Counted from the first letter of the stretch, positions 42,655 to 52,493 are shown. The stretch: DNA of 64,000 nt from CAVSUZ01 sp963791885 (GCA_963791885.1 CAWBUL010000004.1:186001-250000), one strand, 5' to 3'. Numbers and translations are program-made. The notes: generated from the letters alone by a model not told the origin.

Positions 42655-43616
42655 ACCTCGGCACAGCACACTCGGAGCGCGGGAAGATCACGCGCGGGCA
42701 CGTTGAACTCGGCTCGTACCCGGACGCGCCGATCACCTCGGCGGTGATGGTGGCCACTGGCATGCATGACGGCCCGACGCTTTGGATCCAGGCGGGCGTG
42801 CACGGGCCGGAGATCGTTGGCCAGCTTGCGATCGCGCGCTTTCTCAAATCGCTTGATCTCGGCGTGCTACGCGGCCGTGTCTTATGCTTGATGATCGCCA
42901 ATCCGCTCGGCTTCCGTGGCTACAACCGGTTGACGCCGCAGGATGGCATGAATCTAAACCGCATCTTTCCGGGCAGTCCCGAGGGCACGATTTCGGAGCA
43001 GCTCGCGCATCGCCTGCTGGAACTCGCGGTCGGCACGGGCGACGTGTTGTTCGATCTTCATTCGGGCGGCGATCTCACCATCACGCCGTTCTATGTGATC
43101 TATCCGAAGGGTGCCGGCGCGGCCTCGGAGCGTGCGGCCACTCTGTCGCGCTGTGTCGGCTCGCGGTTTCAGTGGGGTTCTGATGAGGATTGGATGAACG
43201 GCTCTTTCATCACCAACGCCGTCCGGTGTGGTAAGCCGGCGCTGATCGTGGAGAGCGGTGGCGGCGCGCGCGTTTGGGACGAGGATCTCACCAACATGCA
43301 GACAGCGATATCGGGTCTCTGCCAGGCGCTGGAGATGCTGCCCGGGACCCCGCCCGATGCGACCGACATCCGTTATGGCGGCAACGCCGTGCATCTCAAA
43401 TCGCGGGCAGGTGGGTTCTGGCATCCACTCGTCAGGCCAGGTGACGACGTCGCGCACGGGCAGGCACTCGGGCATATTGTCGATATCTGGGGGGATACGG
43501 CGCAGACGGTGCAATGCGGGTACGAGGCGGCGTGGATCGGCTCCATCAAGCGTCCCTTCATGCCGATATATGCCGGCGATCAAGTGATCGAGCTCGTCGA
43601 GCGCGTCTCGGGTTGA
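42651..43616 (+). CDS. Succinylglutamate desuccinylase/aspartoacylase family hydrolase
   Basis: 321-residue zinc carboxypeptidase-fold (M14-like) deacylase. Zinc ligands are His51 and Glu54 in GVHGPEI and His137 in FDLHSGGD, with a probable catalytic Glu in LIVESGGG. The NPLGFRGYNRLTPQDGMNLN segment fits the aspartoacylase/desuccinylase group. It is the last gene of the ABC operon (ATGA overlap), so it may deacylate the imported compound in the cytoplasm. The substrate is not known. Confidence 0.87.
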   Translation: MNLGTAHSERGKITRGHVELGSYPDAPITSAVMVATGMHDGPTLWIQAGVHGPEIVGQLAIARFLKSLDLGVLRGRVLCLMIANPLGFRGYNRLTPQDGMNLNRIFPGSPEGTISEQLAHRLLELAVGTGDVLFDLHSGGDLTITPFYVIYPKGAGAASERAATLSRCVGSRFQWGSDEDWMNGSFITNAVRCGKPALIVESGGGARVWDEDLTNMQTAISGLCQALEMLPGTPPDATDIRYGGNAVHLKSRAGGFWHPLVRPGDDVAHGQALGHIVDIWGDTAQTVQCGYEAAWIGSIKRPFMPIYAGDQVIELVERVSG

Positions 43617-44392
43617 AAGCCGGCCGCCGCCGGGCCGCTGTCTTGCAGAGGACTGGGAGTGCCTCAACCGAACGCTTCGCGCTCCCTCGCTAGCCTAGAT
43701 TCGCATGATGGTTTGAAAGTCTGTCACATCAAATAGGTCTCCTATGGACCCCCATGAGCAGCACCTGCCCTGGCCTTTGTCGAACAGCTTGATGCATCCA
43801 GAGCATGAGCGGGTTCGCGCTAAAGTAGGACTGGCGTGGAGCACGCATACCAGACGGTGAACGACAACTGCTTGTCCCCACAAGGCTGCTGTCCGTTAAC
43901 CCGACTGAACGCCCGACGAACGTCGTGTACGGTTTCCAGTCGCGTCCGCCCTCTTCCCCTGACCAGGGCCGCTGCACGCGCGCTCCCACGCAGAGCCTTC
44001 CCGCGCGCCCGCTTGGCGACAGCTCGTGCCCCGTCGCTTTCACGAAATCCACATGTGCTGCTTAATGGAACTTCCGGCATTGGCCGGAAGCGGACAGACC
44101 ATTTCGGAGCCTCCCTTGGAGGCGGCTGGACGTGAGAGCCCACGCTATACGGCGCCACGTCTTGGCTGCTCGCCCGTCTGGCCCACTGCATGAGAACGTG
44201 ACGCTCTTGACCTGACGTCAGAAAGCGCCGGAATTATAGGTGCGTTTGTTGCTGGATACCGCCAGCAGGCATAGACATCGGGGAGATTAGCGGGCCAACA
44301 AGAGCAATCGATACTGGTCGAACTCGAACCGCGAACATCAGAAGCCGGGGGTGACAAGCTCACCTACGGCGCGTTCAGGAGGAAACGAATCA
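43617..44392. other. Long intergenic region, no supported gene
   Basis: Several overlapping ORFs exist on both strands but none has recognisable features. A hairpin-forming ACTTCCGGCATTGGCCGGAAG is followed by a GGAGCCTCCCTTGGAGGC palindrome near 44065-44120. An AGGAGG ribosome-binding site for the next gene lies at 44378-44383. The region may hold the promoter of the second ABC operon and perhaps an RNA structure. Confidence 0.4.
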
Positions 44393-44556
44393 ATGGAAAG
44401 TCTGGGACTTCGGCTTTCGCGCCGAAAACTGCTCGTTAGCACAACTGCTGGTATCGGCGCCGCGGCGCTACCTGCAACCGCCCGAGCCGACACACCCGTC
44501 GTCAGCGTCGTGGATACCGTTTCGGGACCGAATTTTCAGGCGTTCTGGAACACTTA

Positions 44557-45725
44557 TACCAAATCCCTCTGATCACGACCGATGCGCCCAATCGCGCAAT
44601 CCGAGCGACATGATAGCCCACGGTCGCGCCTCCAGCTTGTTCCACGCCTCGCAGCAGTGTTCGAGCAGCGCGTCGGTGTCGTCGAACACCCGGTTCGACA
44701 GCCAGTTGTCGCGCATGAACTGCCAGACGTTCTCCTGCGCATTGAGTTCGGGGCACTTCGGCGGCAGCGGAATAATGGTGATATTGTCCGGCACGACGAG
44801 CTTGCTCGACAGATGCCAGCCCGCTTGGTCGAGCAACAACACCGCGTGGCGACCAGGAGCGATATCAGCCGAGATCGCCGTCAGATGCAGGTTCATCATC
44901 GCCGTGTTGCACCAGGGCAGGATCAAGCCGACGGCTTTGCCCTCGGCCGGGCAGATGGCACCGAAGATATAGGTCGAGGCGGTGCGCTGGTCCGATGGCG
45001 CCGAGGGACGGGTGCCGCGCCGAGCCCAGCGGCGGGTGATCTTGTTCTTCTGGCCGATCCTGGCTTCGTCGCCGAACCAGATTTCTATATCGCGGCGATC
45101 GAGATCCCGCTCCCGCGCGATCGCCTCCATCGTCGCAGGCCAGTTTTTTTAAACGCCTCGATGGCGCCTGCGGCTTGCGCGTGGTGGCGGGGACGCGCCG
45201 ACAGCTTACGGTATCCCATCGCTCGCAACTCGCGGCTGAGCGTCTGTTTCGAGACGCTGATCCGGTATTCGTCCCATAAGCATTGGCAGAGATCGATGAT
45301 GCGCCAGCGGACGACGCCGTGTACCGCCGGGATCGGGCCGTTCTCGACCATCGCTGCCAGCGCGGCACGATGCCTCGCATCAAGTCTGGATGGCTGTCCT
45401 GGAGCCTTGCGGTCGATCAGCCCTCCAGGGCCGTTCGCATTGAACCGCAGTACCCAGTCGCGCACCACTTGCAGCCCCACGCCGCCTGCCTGCGCTGCCT
45501 CGGTCCGGCTGCCTCCGCCGTAGATCAGCGCCAGTGACAGCAGCCGCCGAACCTGGTCGGCATCCTTGCTGTCGCGGGCAATACGCCGCAGTTGTCCCGC
45601 ATTGTAGTCTGATCTCAGTGGGATCGGGCTTCCCATGGCAAACCTCCTTCGGTCCGCCGAGGTTGAATCAGATCACACCCGCGTCGGGGAATCCCCCCGT
45701 GAGTCTTCGTGAGGGGGATTTGGTA
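44557..45725 (-). mobile_element. IS630-family insertion sequence, copy 2
   Basis: 1169-bp element with the same ends (TACCAAATCCC / GGGATTTGGTA) as the copy at 18300-19469, in the opposite orientation. It is 1 bp shorter in the leader between the end and the transposase ATG. Flanks TTA (44554-44556) and TTA (45726-45728) are a 3-bp duplication. It interrupts a substrate-binding protein gene. The transposases of the two copies differ at many positions, so these are separate lineages. Confidence 0.92.
44573..45636 (-). CDS. IS630 transposase (two frames joined at an A7 run), copy 2
   Basis: N-terminal frame 45636-45085 (MGSPIPLRSDYNAGQLRRIA) and catalytic frame ending at 44573 (IWFGDEARIGQKNK, LLLDQAGWH, LNAQENVWQF). 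The frames meet at the A7 run near 45144-45150, as in copy 1. Sequence around the slip is TTTAAAAAAAC here and TTCAAAAAAAC in copy 1, so only the homopolymer is constant. All three catalytic acidic residues are kept. Confidence 0.88.
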
Positions 45726-46720
45726 TTACCTGATCCCCGAAATCAAGAAGCAGCTCGGGATCGACGTGAAATACACCGTCGGTTCCGGTCCCACGCTGCA
45801 ACTGCAAATGAAAAGCTGGGGCCAGGACCATCCCGGCTTCTCACTGCTGTTTCTGAAGGACCTCGATCTCTCTAACGCGGTTCGATCCGGCATCGCTCTG
45901 GAATCGCTCTATCCGGCGCACGCGAAGGAGATCCCCAACGCGGCCGATATCCCGCCGGAGTTCCTCGCCAGCAGCGAAGGCGTCCAACTGAACGGCGAAG
46001 GCCTGATCTTCTGGCGCTCGCAATTCGACCTGATCTACAACTCCGCGTTCGTGAAGCAGCCGCCGAAGACCTGGAAGGAGTTCTTCGACCGCCGCAAGGA
46101 ATTCGACGGGCATATCGGCCTCATCCGTCCCGATGCCGGATCGGGCGGAGGGCGAGCCTTCATCTACAGCTTCCTCGCGGCATTCGGGGTGGATTTCAGC
46201 AAACCATTCTCGGAAATCCAGAACTCGCCGACCTGGAAATCTGCCTGGGATACCTTCAGCGAGTTCAGCAAATCCTTCGCACAGCCGGTCGCGTCCAGCG
46301 CCCCAGTGCTATTCCACCAGTTCCAGACGGAACAGGTTTGGATGACCTCCTACGCACAGGACTATTCGCTCTGGAGCACCACGCGGGGCCAGTTGCCACC
46401 CACAGTGAGAGCCTCACCCCTCGATGTGAACATCATCGGCGCCTCCCACGCTTTTCTTGCGGTTCCCAAGGTGGACTCCGATGCGCAGAAAGAAGCAGCT
46501 TACAAGGTGATCAACCTGCTCCTCTCACCCGAGGTGCAGCTTCATATGTTGGAAACCATGTACCAATATCCCGGCACGAATGCCTGGAAACAGGCGCCCG
46601 CATCGGTGTGGGAGAAGATTCCGCCGGTCGACCAGGCCGAATCACACAGCATCCGCATCAGCAACCTCGATGCCGTAAACTACATCCAGCAGCACGGGAT
46701 GGATTACATCGCGCACTGAT

Positions 46721-47569
46721 ATGCCCGGTGTAAGCACGCCGGCACGAAGATGGCAGGGGAAGGGGGCTATCCTCGTTCTTCCCCTGCTCGTCTTCCTCTT
46801 CGCTGCCTTCTACATCCCGCTGATCTATACGGTTGGGCAGAGCATCCAGGGCAAAGATGGCTCGTTTACACTGTCGAATTACGCGACGTTCCTGACCGGG
46901 CGTCAGGGGCAGGGCGTGCTCGCGCTCACCCTGTTCCTCTCGCTCGCTGCCACCGTATTTTCGGTCCTGCTCAGCCTCCCGCTGGCAATGCTGCTGCGCA
47001 AGCAGTTCTGGGGCAAAGGCGCGCTGCAATTCCTGATGATGCTGCCGATCGTCATCCCGTCTTTGGTCGGCGCGCTTGGGTTGCTGATCCTCTATGACCG
47101 AACCGGCTGGCTGAATTACGCGCTCGTCGTCGGCTTGCACATCGCTCACCCGCTGCGCATCGACTACACCATCCAGGGCATCGTGCTGTTCTACGTCTGG
47201 ATGTTCTTTCCCTATGGCGGGCTGGTCATCATGTCCGGCCTCGGCGCGATCGATCCCTCCTTGGAGGAAGCAGGTCGGGTCATGGGCGCCAGCCCCTGGC
47301 GCACCTTTCGCAAAGTCGTGCTGCCGCTGCTCAAGCCCAGCCTTGCTGCCGGCGCCATCATGGTGTTCCTGCAATGCTTCGGCGCTTTCAGCGTCCCGCT
47401 GATCGCCGGCGGCGACTATCAGCCCATCGCCGTCAAGATCTACACCATCGCCACCGTCTTCCTCGATTGGGCGCAGGCCAGTGCCATGGCCGTCGTCATG
47501 GGACTGATCCAGGTCGTGCTTGTGCTGCTCTATCGCCGCACCAACCGCACCGCCGGCGCGCCGCGATGA
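46721..47569 (+). CDS. ABC transporter permease 1 of the second import operon
   Basis: 282 residues with six hydrophobic segments, beginning GAILVLPLLVFLFAAFYIPL. The ATPase-docking EAA loop is IDPSLEEAGRVMGASPWRTF. It follows the split binding-protein gene by 1 bp and overlaps permease 2 as ATGA (47566-47569). It probably served the same substrate as the interrupted SBP. Polar effects of the IS on expression are possible. Confidence 0.9.
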   Translation: MPGVSTPARRWQGKGAILVLPLLVFLFAAFYIPLIYTVGQSIQGKDGSFTLSNYATFLTGRQGQGVLALTLFLSLAATVFSVLLSLPLAMLLRKQFWGKGALQFLMMLPIVIPSLVGALGLLILYDRTGWLNYALVVGLHIAHPLRIDYTIQGIVLFYVWMFFPYGGLVIMSGLGAIDPSLEEAGRVMGASPWRTFRKVVLPLLKPSLAAGAIMVFLQCFGAFSVPLIAGGDYQPIAVKIYTIATVFLDWAQASAMAVVMGLIQVVLVLLYRRTNRTAGAPR

Positions 47570-48381
47570 GGCTCGGCACGCTGATCCGCACGCCGCTGGT
47601 CGCGGTTCTGCTGACCGCCTTCGTGCTGTTCATCGTGTTGCCCTTCGTGATGATCCTGCTGGAGGCGTTCGGTGCCGACTGGTTCGGCATGCGCCTGCTG
47701 CCCGGCCAATGGACGCTGAAATGGTTCGTTTGGGCGACCCAATCCACCAACATCGGCGCCGTTCTCCTCAACACCACCATCATCGCGCTGATCGCTACCG
47801 TCGTCTCATTGGTCCTCAGCATCCCCGCCGCCTGGGCCATCGCGCGGATGCATCTGCCGCTGAAGGGACCGCTGCTCGGCGCCATCCTGTTTCCCCGCAT
47901 GATCCCCGAGATCACCTTCGCTCTCGGCGTCGCCAAGATCTTCTACTCACTTGGCCTGACCAACACGTATATCGGCATCGGCCTGTCGCACGTGATCCTC
48001 GCTGCGCCCTTCGCCGTGCTGGTGCTGATCAGCTCCTTCGAAGGCATGGATGAGCGCCTTCTCGAAGCCGGCACAGTTATGGGCTGCACGCCCGCGCAGC
48101 TCTTCCGTCGCGTAATCGTCCCGCTGGCACTCCCGGGGATCAGCGCCGCCGCTCTGTTTTCTTTCCTCGCCTCCTACAACGATTTCGTACTCACGCTGAT
48201 GGTTTACGGTGCGGATACCGTCACCCTGCCGGTGCAGACCTATCTTTCCATCGGCAACGGCTACATGTCCGTCGCCGGCGCCCTCAGTGTCATCCTGCTG
48301 ATTCCGTCTCTCCTGTTCCTCCTCCTGCTTCTCCGCTTGATCCGTCCTGAAAACCTGCTCGGCGGACTGGAGGGCACATGA
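47566..48381 (+). CDS. ABC transporter permease 2 of the second import operon
   Basis: 271 residues from the ATG at 47566 (MRLGTLIRTPLVAVLLTAFV). Six transmembrane helices and the EAA loop MDERLLEAGTVMGCTPAQLF are visible. It is homologous to PotC-type permeases and overlaps the ATPase gene as ATGA (48378-48381). The frame from 47374 is a shadow of permease 1. Confidence 0.9.
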   Translation: MRLGTLIRTPLVAVLLTAFVLFIVLPFVMILLEAFGADWFGMRLLPGQWTLKWFVWATQSTNIGAVLLNTTIIALIATVVSLVLSIPAAWAIARMHLPLKGPLLGAILFPRMIPEITFALGVAKIFYSLGLTNTYIGIGLSHVILAAPFAVLVLISSFEGMDERLLEAGTVMGCTPAQLFRRVIVPLALPGISAAALFSFLASYNDFVLTLMVYGADTVTLPVQTYLSIGNGYMSVAGALSVILLIPSLLFLLLLLRLIRPENLLGGLEGT

Positions 48382-49430
48382 GCGCCAGCCTGGAACTGCA
48401 AGACGTCCGCAAGAGCTGGGGTGCCACCACGATCCTGCACGGAGTCGGCCTGGACGTGCAGCCAGGCATGTTCGTCTCGCTCCTCGGCCCCTCTGGCTGC
48501 GGCAAGACCACGTTGCTGCGAATCATCACCGGCTACCTGGCGCCAGACAGCGGCCGCATCTCCATGAATGGCCGAGACATCACCAACCAGCCGACCCATC
48601 GGCGCAACATGGGCATGGTCTTCCAGAGCTTCGCGCTGTTCCCGCATTTGACCGTCGCCGACAATGTCGGCTTTCCGCTCGACGTGCGCGGCGTCAAAGG
48701 CGCCGAGCGTGCCAGTCGCATCGACCAGGCTCTCGCCGCAGTCCACCTTCAGCAATATCGCGACTCGCACCCGCGCCAGCTCTCCGGTGGCCAGCAGCAG
48801 CGCGTCGGCCTCGCGCGCGCCATTGTCTACCGCCCGGAAGTGCTCCTCCTCGACGAACCGCTCTCGAATCTCGACGCCTCATTGCGCGAGGAAATGCGGC
48901 TCGAAATCAGCGAACTGACCCGCCGCCTGGAAATGACGTCGATCTATGTCACGCATGACCAAAAAGAAGCGCTGGCCCTGTCCACCCGCATCGCCGTGAT
49001 GAACCAGGGCCGGGTCGTCCAGTTCGGCACACCCGAGGACATCTACCGCCGACCGCAAAGTGCCTTCGTTGCGCGGTTCGTTGGTTACGCCAACGCCGTT
49101 CCGGCCCAGGCCGCCAATGGCCAGATCAGCCTGCTCGGCCGGCCGGCTTTCCCGGCGCCCCGCGCAACTAACCTGAACGGCCCGGTCACTGCCTTCATCC
49201 ATGCCAGCGATATCGAATTGTGCTCCGCGCGCGACCCAGACGGCATCTCCTGCCGATTGATCGAGATCGGCTTTATGGGCGATCATATGGAATACCTGCT
49301 CGAACATCCTAGCACCCTACGCTTCAAGGTTTACGCCCCGGTTACCAGCGCCGTGCTCGACCGTGGTGCCGCTGTCGCCGTTCGACTGCCACCCGAGAAG
49401 CTCGTAATTGTTCCAGAGGACTCACCGTGA
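48378..49430 (+). CDS. ABC transporter ATP-binding protein of the second import operon
   Basis: 350 residues: Walker A GPSGCGKTT, Q-loop VFQSFALFPHL, signature LSGGQQQRVG, Walker B VLLLDEPLSNLD, switch YVTHDQKEAL, then a full TOBE-like regulatory domain (about 240-350). It is a PotA/FbpC/UgpC-type importer ATPase. The first import operon also has its own ATPase, and the two differ clearly in sequence. Confidence 0.93.
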   Translation: MSASLELQDVRKSWGATTILHGVGLDVQPGMFVSLLGPSGCGKTTLLRIITGYLAPDSGRISMNGRDITNQPTHRRNMGMVFQSFALFPHLTVADNVGFPLDVRGVKGAERASRIDQALAAVHLQQYRDSHPRQLSGGQQQRVGLARAIVYRPEVLLLDEPLSNLDASLREEMRLEISELTRRLEMTSIYVTHDQKEALALSTRIAVMNQGRVVQFGTPEDIYRRPQSAFVARFVGYANAVPAQAANGQISLLGRPAFPAPRATNLNGPVTAFIHASDIELCSARDPDGISCRLIEIGFMGDHMEYLLEHPSTLRFKVYAPVTSAVLDRGAAVAVRLPPEKLVIVPEDSP

Positions 49431-49491
49431 GCTTTTTCGGCCCAATCGTCTTCTCATTCCCTGTCAGAACCTCTTGGTATGACCATCTAGC

Positions 49492-49883
49492 TGTGGAAGC
49501 TATGAAGGTTGTTCACCCGGGGCCAACGGGTGAAGCTGGGGTTGCGAATCCGACCAACAATCCCGGAGGCCCCGGATGAACATCCACAAGAATGCGCGTT
49601 TGACACCACAAGGTCGAGCCTTGCTGGTTACACGGGTGCAGACCGAAGGCTGGCAGGTGGCAGACGCCGCTGTGGCAGCCGGCGTCTCTGAAAGAACCGC
49701 GTTTCGTTGGCTGGCACGGCATCGGGCGGGCGGCGAGTGTGCCCTCCAGGACCGCAGCTCGGCGCCCGCCCGATGCCCCCATCGAACCAACGCCACGACC
49801 GTCGCGGCAATCGAGCGGCTGCGGCGCGAACGCAAAGAACCAGCCACCTTTCACTTGGCTGACCAACCTTCCTGGCTTCGACA
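49492..49883 (+). mobile_element. IS481-derived miniature element, unit 1
   Basis: 392 bp with ends TGTGGAAGC and GCTTCGACA (inverted match TGT.GAAGC). It encodes only the first about 97 residues of an IS481-type transposase, from the ATG at 49576 (MNIHKNARLTPQGRALLVTR), covering the helix-turn-helix; the DDE domain is missing. It is followed by GAA and a second near-identical unit. The pair is bounded by the direct repeat TCTAGC (49486-49491 and 50280-50285). Confidence 0.85.
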
Positions 49884-49886
49884 GAA

Positions 49887-50279
49887 TGTGGAAGCTATGA
49901 AGGTTGTTCACCCGGGGCCAACGGGTGAAGCTGGGGTTGCGAATCCGACCAACAATCCCGGAGGCCCCCGGATGAACATCCACAAGAATGCGCGTTTGAC
50001 ACCGCAAGGTCGAGCCTTGCTGGTTACACGGGTGCAGACCGAAGGCTGGCAGGTGGCAGACGCCGCTGTGGCAGCTGGCGTCTCTGAAAGAACCGCGTTT
50101 CGTTGGCTGGCACGGCATCGGGCGGGCGGCGAGTGTGCCCTCCAGGACCGCAGCTCGGCGCCCGCCCGATGCCCCCATCGAACCAACGCCACGACCGTCG
50201 CGGCAATCGAGCGGCTGCGGCGCGAACGCAAAGAACCAGCCACCTTTCACTTGGCTGACCAACCTTCCTGGCTTCGACA
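49887..50279 (+). mobile_element. IS481-derived miniature element, unit 2
   Basis: 393 bp, nearly identical to unit 1, with one extra C before the ATG at 49972 and a few substitutions. It has the same ends and the same truncated transposase start. Because unit 1 reads through GAA into unit 2 and on to 50322, one frame spans both. The right end is followed by TCTAGC, the target duplication of the dimer. Confidence 0.85.
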
Positions 50280-50430
50280 TCTAGCTGTTGAAGGGCACCG
50301 ATGCCTCCTGTCAGAGTTCTAGTTCTATGAGGCGGATGACAAACCAAGCCCTGGCAGACCACGGATCTCTGAGCCGCAATGTGGTGTGATATTCACACGG
50401 CTTGGAGGCGGGCGTTTGTAGGCGGCGCCG

Positions 50431-50949
50431 TTGGCTAAATCGACAAAGAAGAAACTTTCAGTGACTGGGAAGCGCAATGCGCGGCCCAAGAAATTTCGCC
50501 GCCCTGACCGCGGTTTTGAGATTGATTTTGACCCAGCGAAACAGCTCAAGGCCCGGAGAAGTTTGCGGTCGCCCGCGGGCTTTCCTAGCCCGGAAGTGCT
50601 GAACCGTTTGTGGACTCTCATCGACGATCGCAGGAGTGCTGATCCCGACCTGAGCCATTCGGCCCGGCTCCTAGCGAGAGGCGCGCCCCGCATAGCTCAA
50701 AAGCTGGGAGAAGAGGCTATAGAATGTCTGATCGAGGTGACGGCGGGCAACCGCACCGGTATGGTCGCAGAAAGTGCTGATCTGCTTTATCATCTTCTCG
50801 TTACATGGGTGTATGCAGGCATTCGCCCTGAGGAAGTCTGGCAGGAATTACAAATTAGGGAAAGCGTCAGCTATTCGACCAAGGGAGCTCACGGTGCTCT
50901 TAAGCGATTACTCGGTAGTCTGAACATTGGAACCACCAAAATACCGTAG
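50431..50949 (+). CDS. HisE/MazG-like pyrophosphohydrolase
   Basis: 172 residues from a TTG at 50431. A basic N-terminal extension (about 55 residues, Lys/Arg-rich) precedes a helical domain with KLGEEAIECLIEVTAGNRTG and ESADLLYHLLVTWVYAGI, the EExxE/ExxD pattern of phosphoribosyl-ATP pyrophosphohydrolase (HisE). HisE proper is about 100 residues and sits with his genes; here there are none, so it is a divergent paralogue. It may act on nucleotide-like substrates (inference). Confidence 0.75.
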   Translation: MAKSTKKKLSVTGKRNARPKKFRRPDRGFEIDFDPAKQLKARRSLRSPAGFPSPEVLNRLWTLIDDRRSADPDLSHSARLLARGAPRIAQKLGEEAIECLIEVTAGNRTGMVAESADLLYHLLVTWVYAGIRPEEVWQELQIRESVSYSTKGAHGALKRLLGSLNIGTTKIP

Positions 50950-51230
50950 GTCAGCCGCGACCGCCGTATGCAATTGTGGTGTCCCACTTGTCCGGCGTAT
51001 CCCGTAGGAGAACGCTGCAATTGAGAGCGCAAGAATGCTTGGTGTTCACGCTCAAGCTTCTCCCGAGACGAGAAGGGAAGCGCGTCCCGACCGGCATCCA
51101 GCCGATGCCGTGCCTCGCAGCGAGCATGGTCGAGGTATCGACACATCGCCGTAACTGGACCGCTAGGGGAGGACACAACGCAGTCGTTTCGGCGTCGATA
51201 TCCTGGCAGCCTTGTGGTGGCCTGTGGATA

Positions 51231-52493
51231 TCACGAAGGGCTGCGCGTAGCTCGAAGAGCAGGCCGGAGCAATGCCGTAAGTGGCACAATCAGCAGAACC
51301 ACCGCGGCAACGACCAGCATGGCACCAACGAGGTTCAACCAATCACCGATTGCGCCATAGACGGTTGGCGCGACAGCATCGGCTCCAATCGTTACGGTAT
51401 AGAAGAATCCGAAGGCGCGGGCTTCGCGCCCAATTGGTGCAAGTTCAGGGACGGTGCCGTAAAGAACCGAAGAAGTGCCGTTCAGTGCAACGCCGAGCAG
51501 CGGCATCAGAATAAAGCAAGCGGAGAGCGGCAGTGCGAGCGTCACGACGATCGCCGCTGCGGTGGCTGCTTCGGTCAGAATCACTGTGCGAAGAATGCCG
51601 ATCCGAGTGGCAAGGGCGCCGCAGGCGAATTTGCCGGCGGCGCCCCCGGCGAAGACCAGGGTCAGCGCGGTGCCGATCGAGGCGGTGTCGGCGCCCTTTC
51701 CGGCCAAGACAAATGGCAAGAAGGTCAGCAGCCCGGTCCGTGTGGCGCTGTCAAGGGTCCCAATCGCTGAAAGAGCGGCGAAGCCCCGCCTCCGGACCGC
51801 GGGGGCAAGCAATCGCTGCGACGCGGGAGCATTCTGACCTGACGGTGACGCAGATCGCGTCCCCTGTGGTAAGCCCACGAGCAGCAGCGACGCGGTCGCA
51901 AGGCCGAGCACGCCGACCATCTCGGTCGCCGGACGCCAGCCGAACCACGCGATGAAGATAGTCAGCAGACCAGGGATTGCCACCTTCCCGAGGTCACCCG
52001 CGAAATTGTAGGTGCCAAGGACTGTCCGGAGTGCCGAGCCGCTATAGGCCTTGGCGATCAGGTTGGAGGCCAGCGGATGCTGAACGCTGGCGCCGAGACC
52101 GCCGAGCAGCAGTAGCAGGCCGAGCACGAGGGGCGTGTCAGCAAAGTGGAGCACGAGAATTGCGCCGGTGGTCAGCAGTGTTCCGAGAACAAGCAGGCCC
52201 CTTTCACCACGCCGCTCGCCGAACACGCCCGCCGGTACCTGACCCGTCGCCATTGCGGCGGAGTAGAGCGTCTTGAGGATCCCGATCTGAGCGAGGGTGA
52301 ACGAGAACTCGTGCTGCCAAATGGGCAGCAGCAGATAGAGCATGCTCGAATAACCGTCGTGGACGACGTGGGCGAGGCACGCCATCCCAAGTGTCCGCCA
52401 GCGCCCGGCCGCCACGGCTGCGGGGGCAGGTTTGTCGCGAACAAAACTCACGAGAAGTCTGGTCCCGCAGCAGATAGGCAGTTCATCGGCCAA
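51231..52493 (-). CDS. MFS transporter (fosmidomycin-resistance-like)
   Basis: 420 residues with 12 hydrophobic segments in two halves separated by a polar loop near 210-235. AHVVHDGYSSMLYLLLPIWQ in helix 1 and GASVQHPLASNLIAKAYSGS resemble the FSR branch of the major facilitator superfamily. It probably exports a small compound. It is divergent from the LysR gene at 52586 with a 92-bp gap, the usual regulator-target layout. Confidence 0.85.
   Translation of the reverse strand: MADELPICCGTRLLVSFVRDKPAPAAVAAGRWRTLGMACLAHVVHDGYSSMLYLLLPIWQHEFSFTLAQIGILKTLYSAAMATGQVPAGVFGERRGERGLLVLGTLLTTGAILVLHFADTPLVLGLLLLLGGLGASVQHPLASNLIAKAYSGSALRTVLGTYNFAGDLGKVAIPGLLTIFIAWFGWRPATEMVGVLGLATASLLLVGLPQGTRSASPSGQNAPASQRLLAPAVRRRGFAALSAIGTLDSATRTGLLTFLPFVLAGKGADTASIGTALTLVFAGGAAGKFACGALATRIGILRTVILTEAATAAAIVVTLALPLSACFILMPLLGVALNGTSSVLYGTVPELAPIGREARAFGFFYTVTIGADAVAPTVYGAIGDWLNLVGAMLVVAAVVLLIVPLTALLRPALRATRSPS

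Larger units (their letters stand above)
44393..46719 (+). pseudogene. ABC transporter substrate-binding protein gene split by IS630
   Basis: The first part (44393-44556) has a good ribosome-binding site, a Tat-like signal (LRLSRRKLLVSTTAGIGAAA) and mature sequence to SGPNFQAFWNTY. The second part resumes at 45726 with LIPEIKKQLGIDVKYTVGSG and runs to the stop at 46719. Removing the IS and one copy of TTA restores one frame, FWNTYLIPE. The intact protein would be about 385 residues, of the extracellular solute-binding family used by spermidine/putrescine or iron importers. The downstream ABC genes look intact. Confidence 0.9.
49427..50322 (+). pseudogene. Possible next ORF of the operon, interrupted by the IS481-derived elements
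   Basis: A GTG at 49427 overlaps the ATPase stop (GTGA) and reads SFFGPIVFSFPVRTSWYDHL. The frame is interrupted at 49492. If the inserted DNA and one TCTAGC are removed, it continues AVEGHRCLLSEF to a stop at 50322, giving only 33 residues. It may be the stub of a degraded downstream gene or a chance frame. Confidence 0.25.

Noticed and set aside
43617..44392. Group II intron or another IS remnant
   Set aside because: Hairpins are present, but no reverse transcriptase, transposase motif or terminal repeats were seen.
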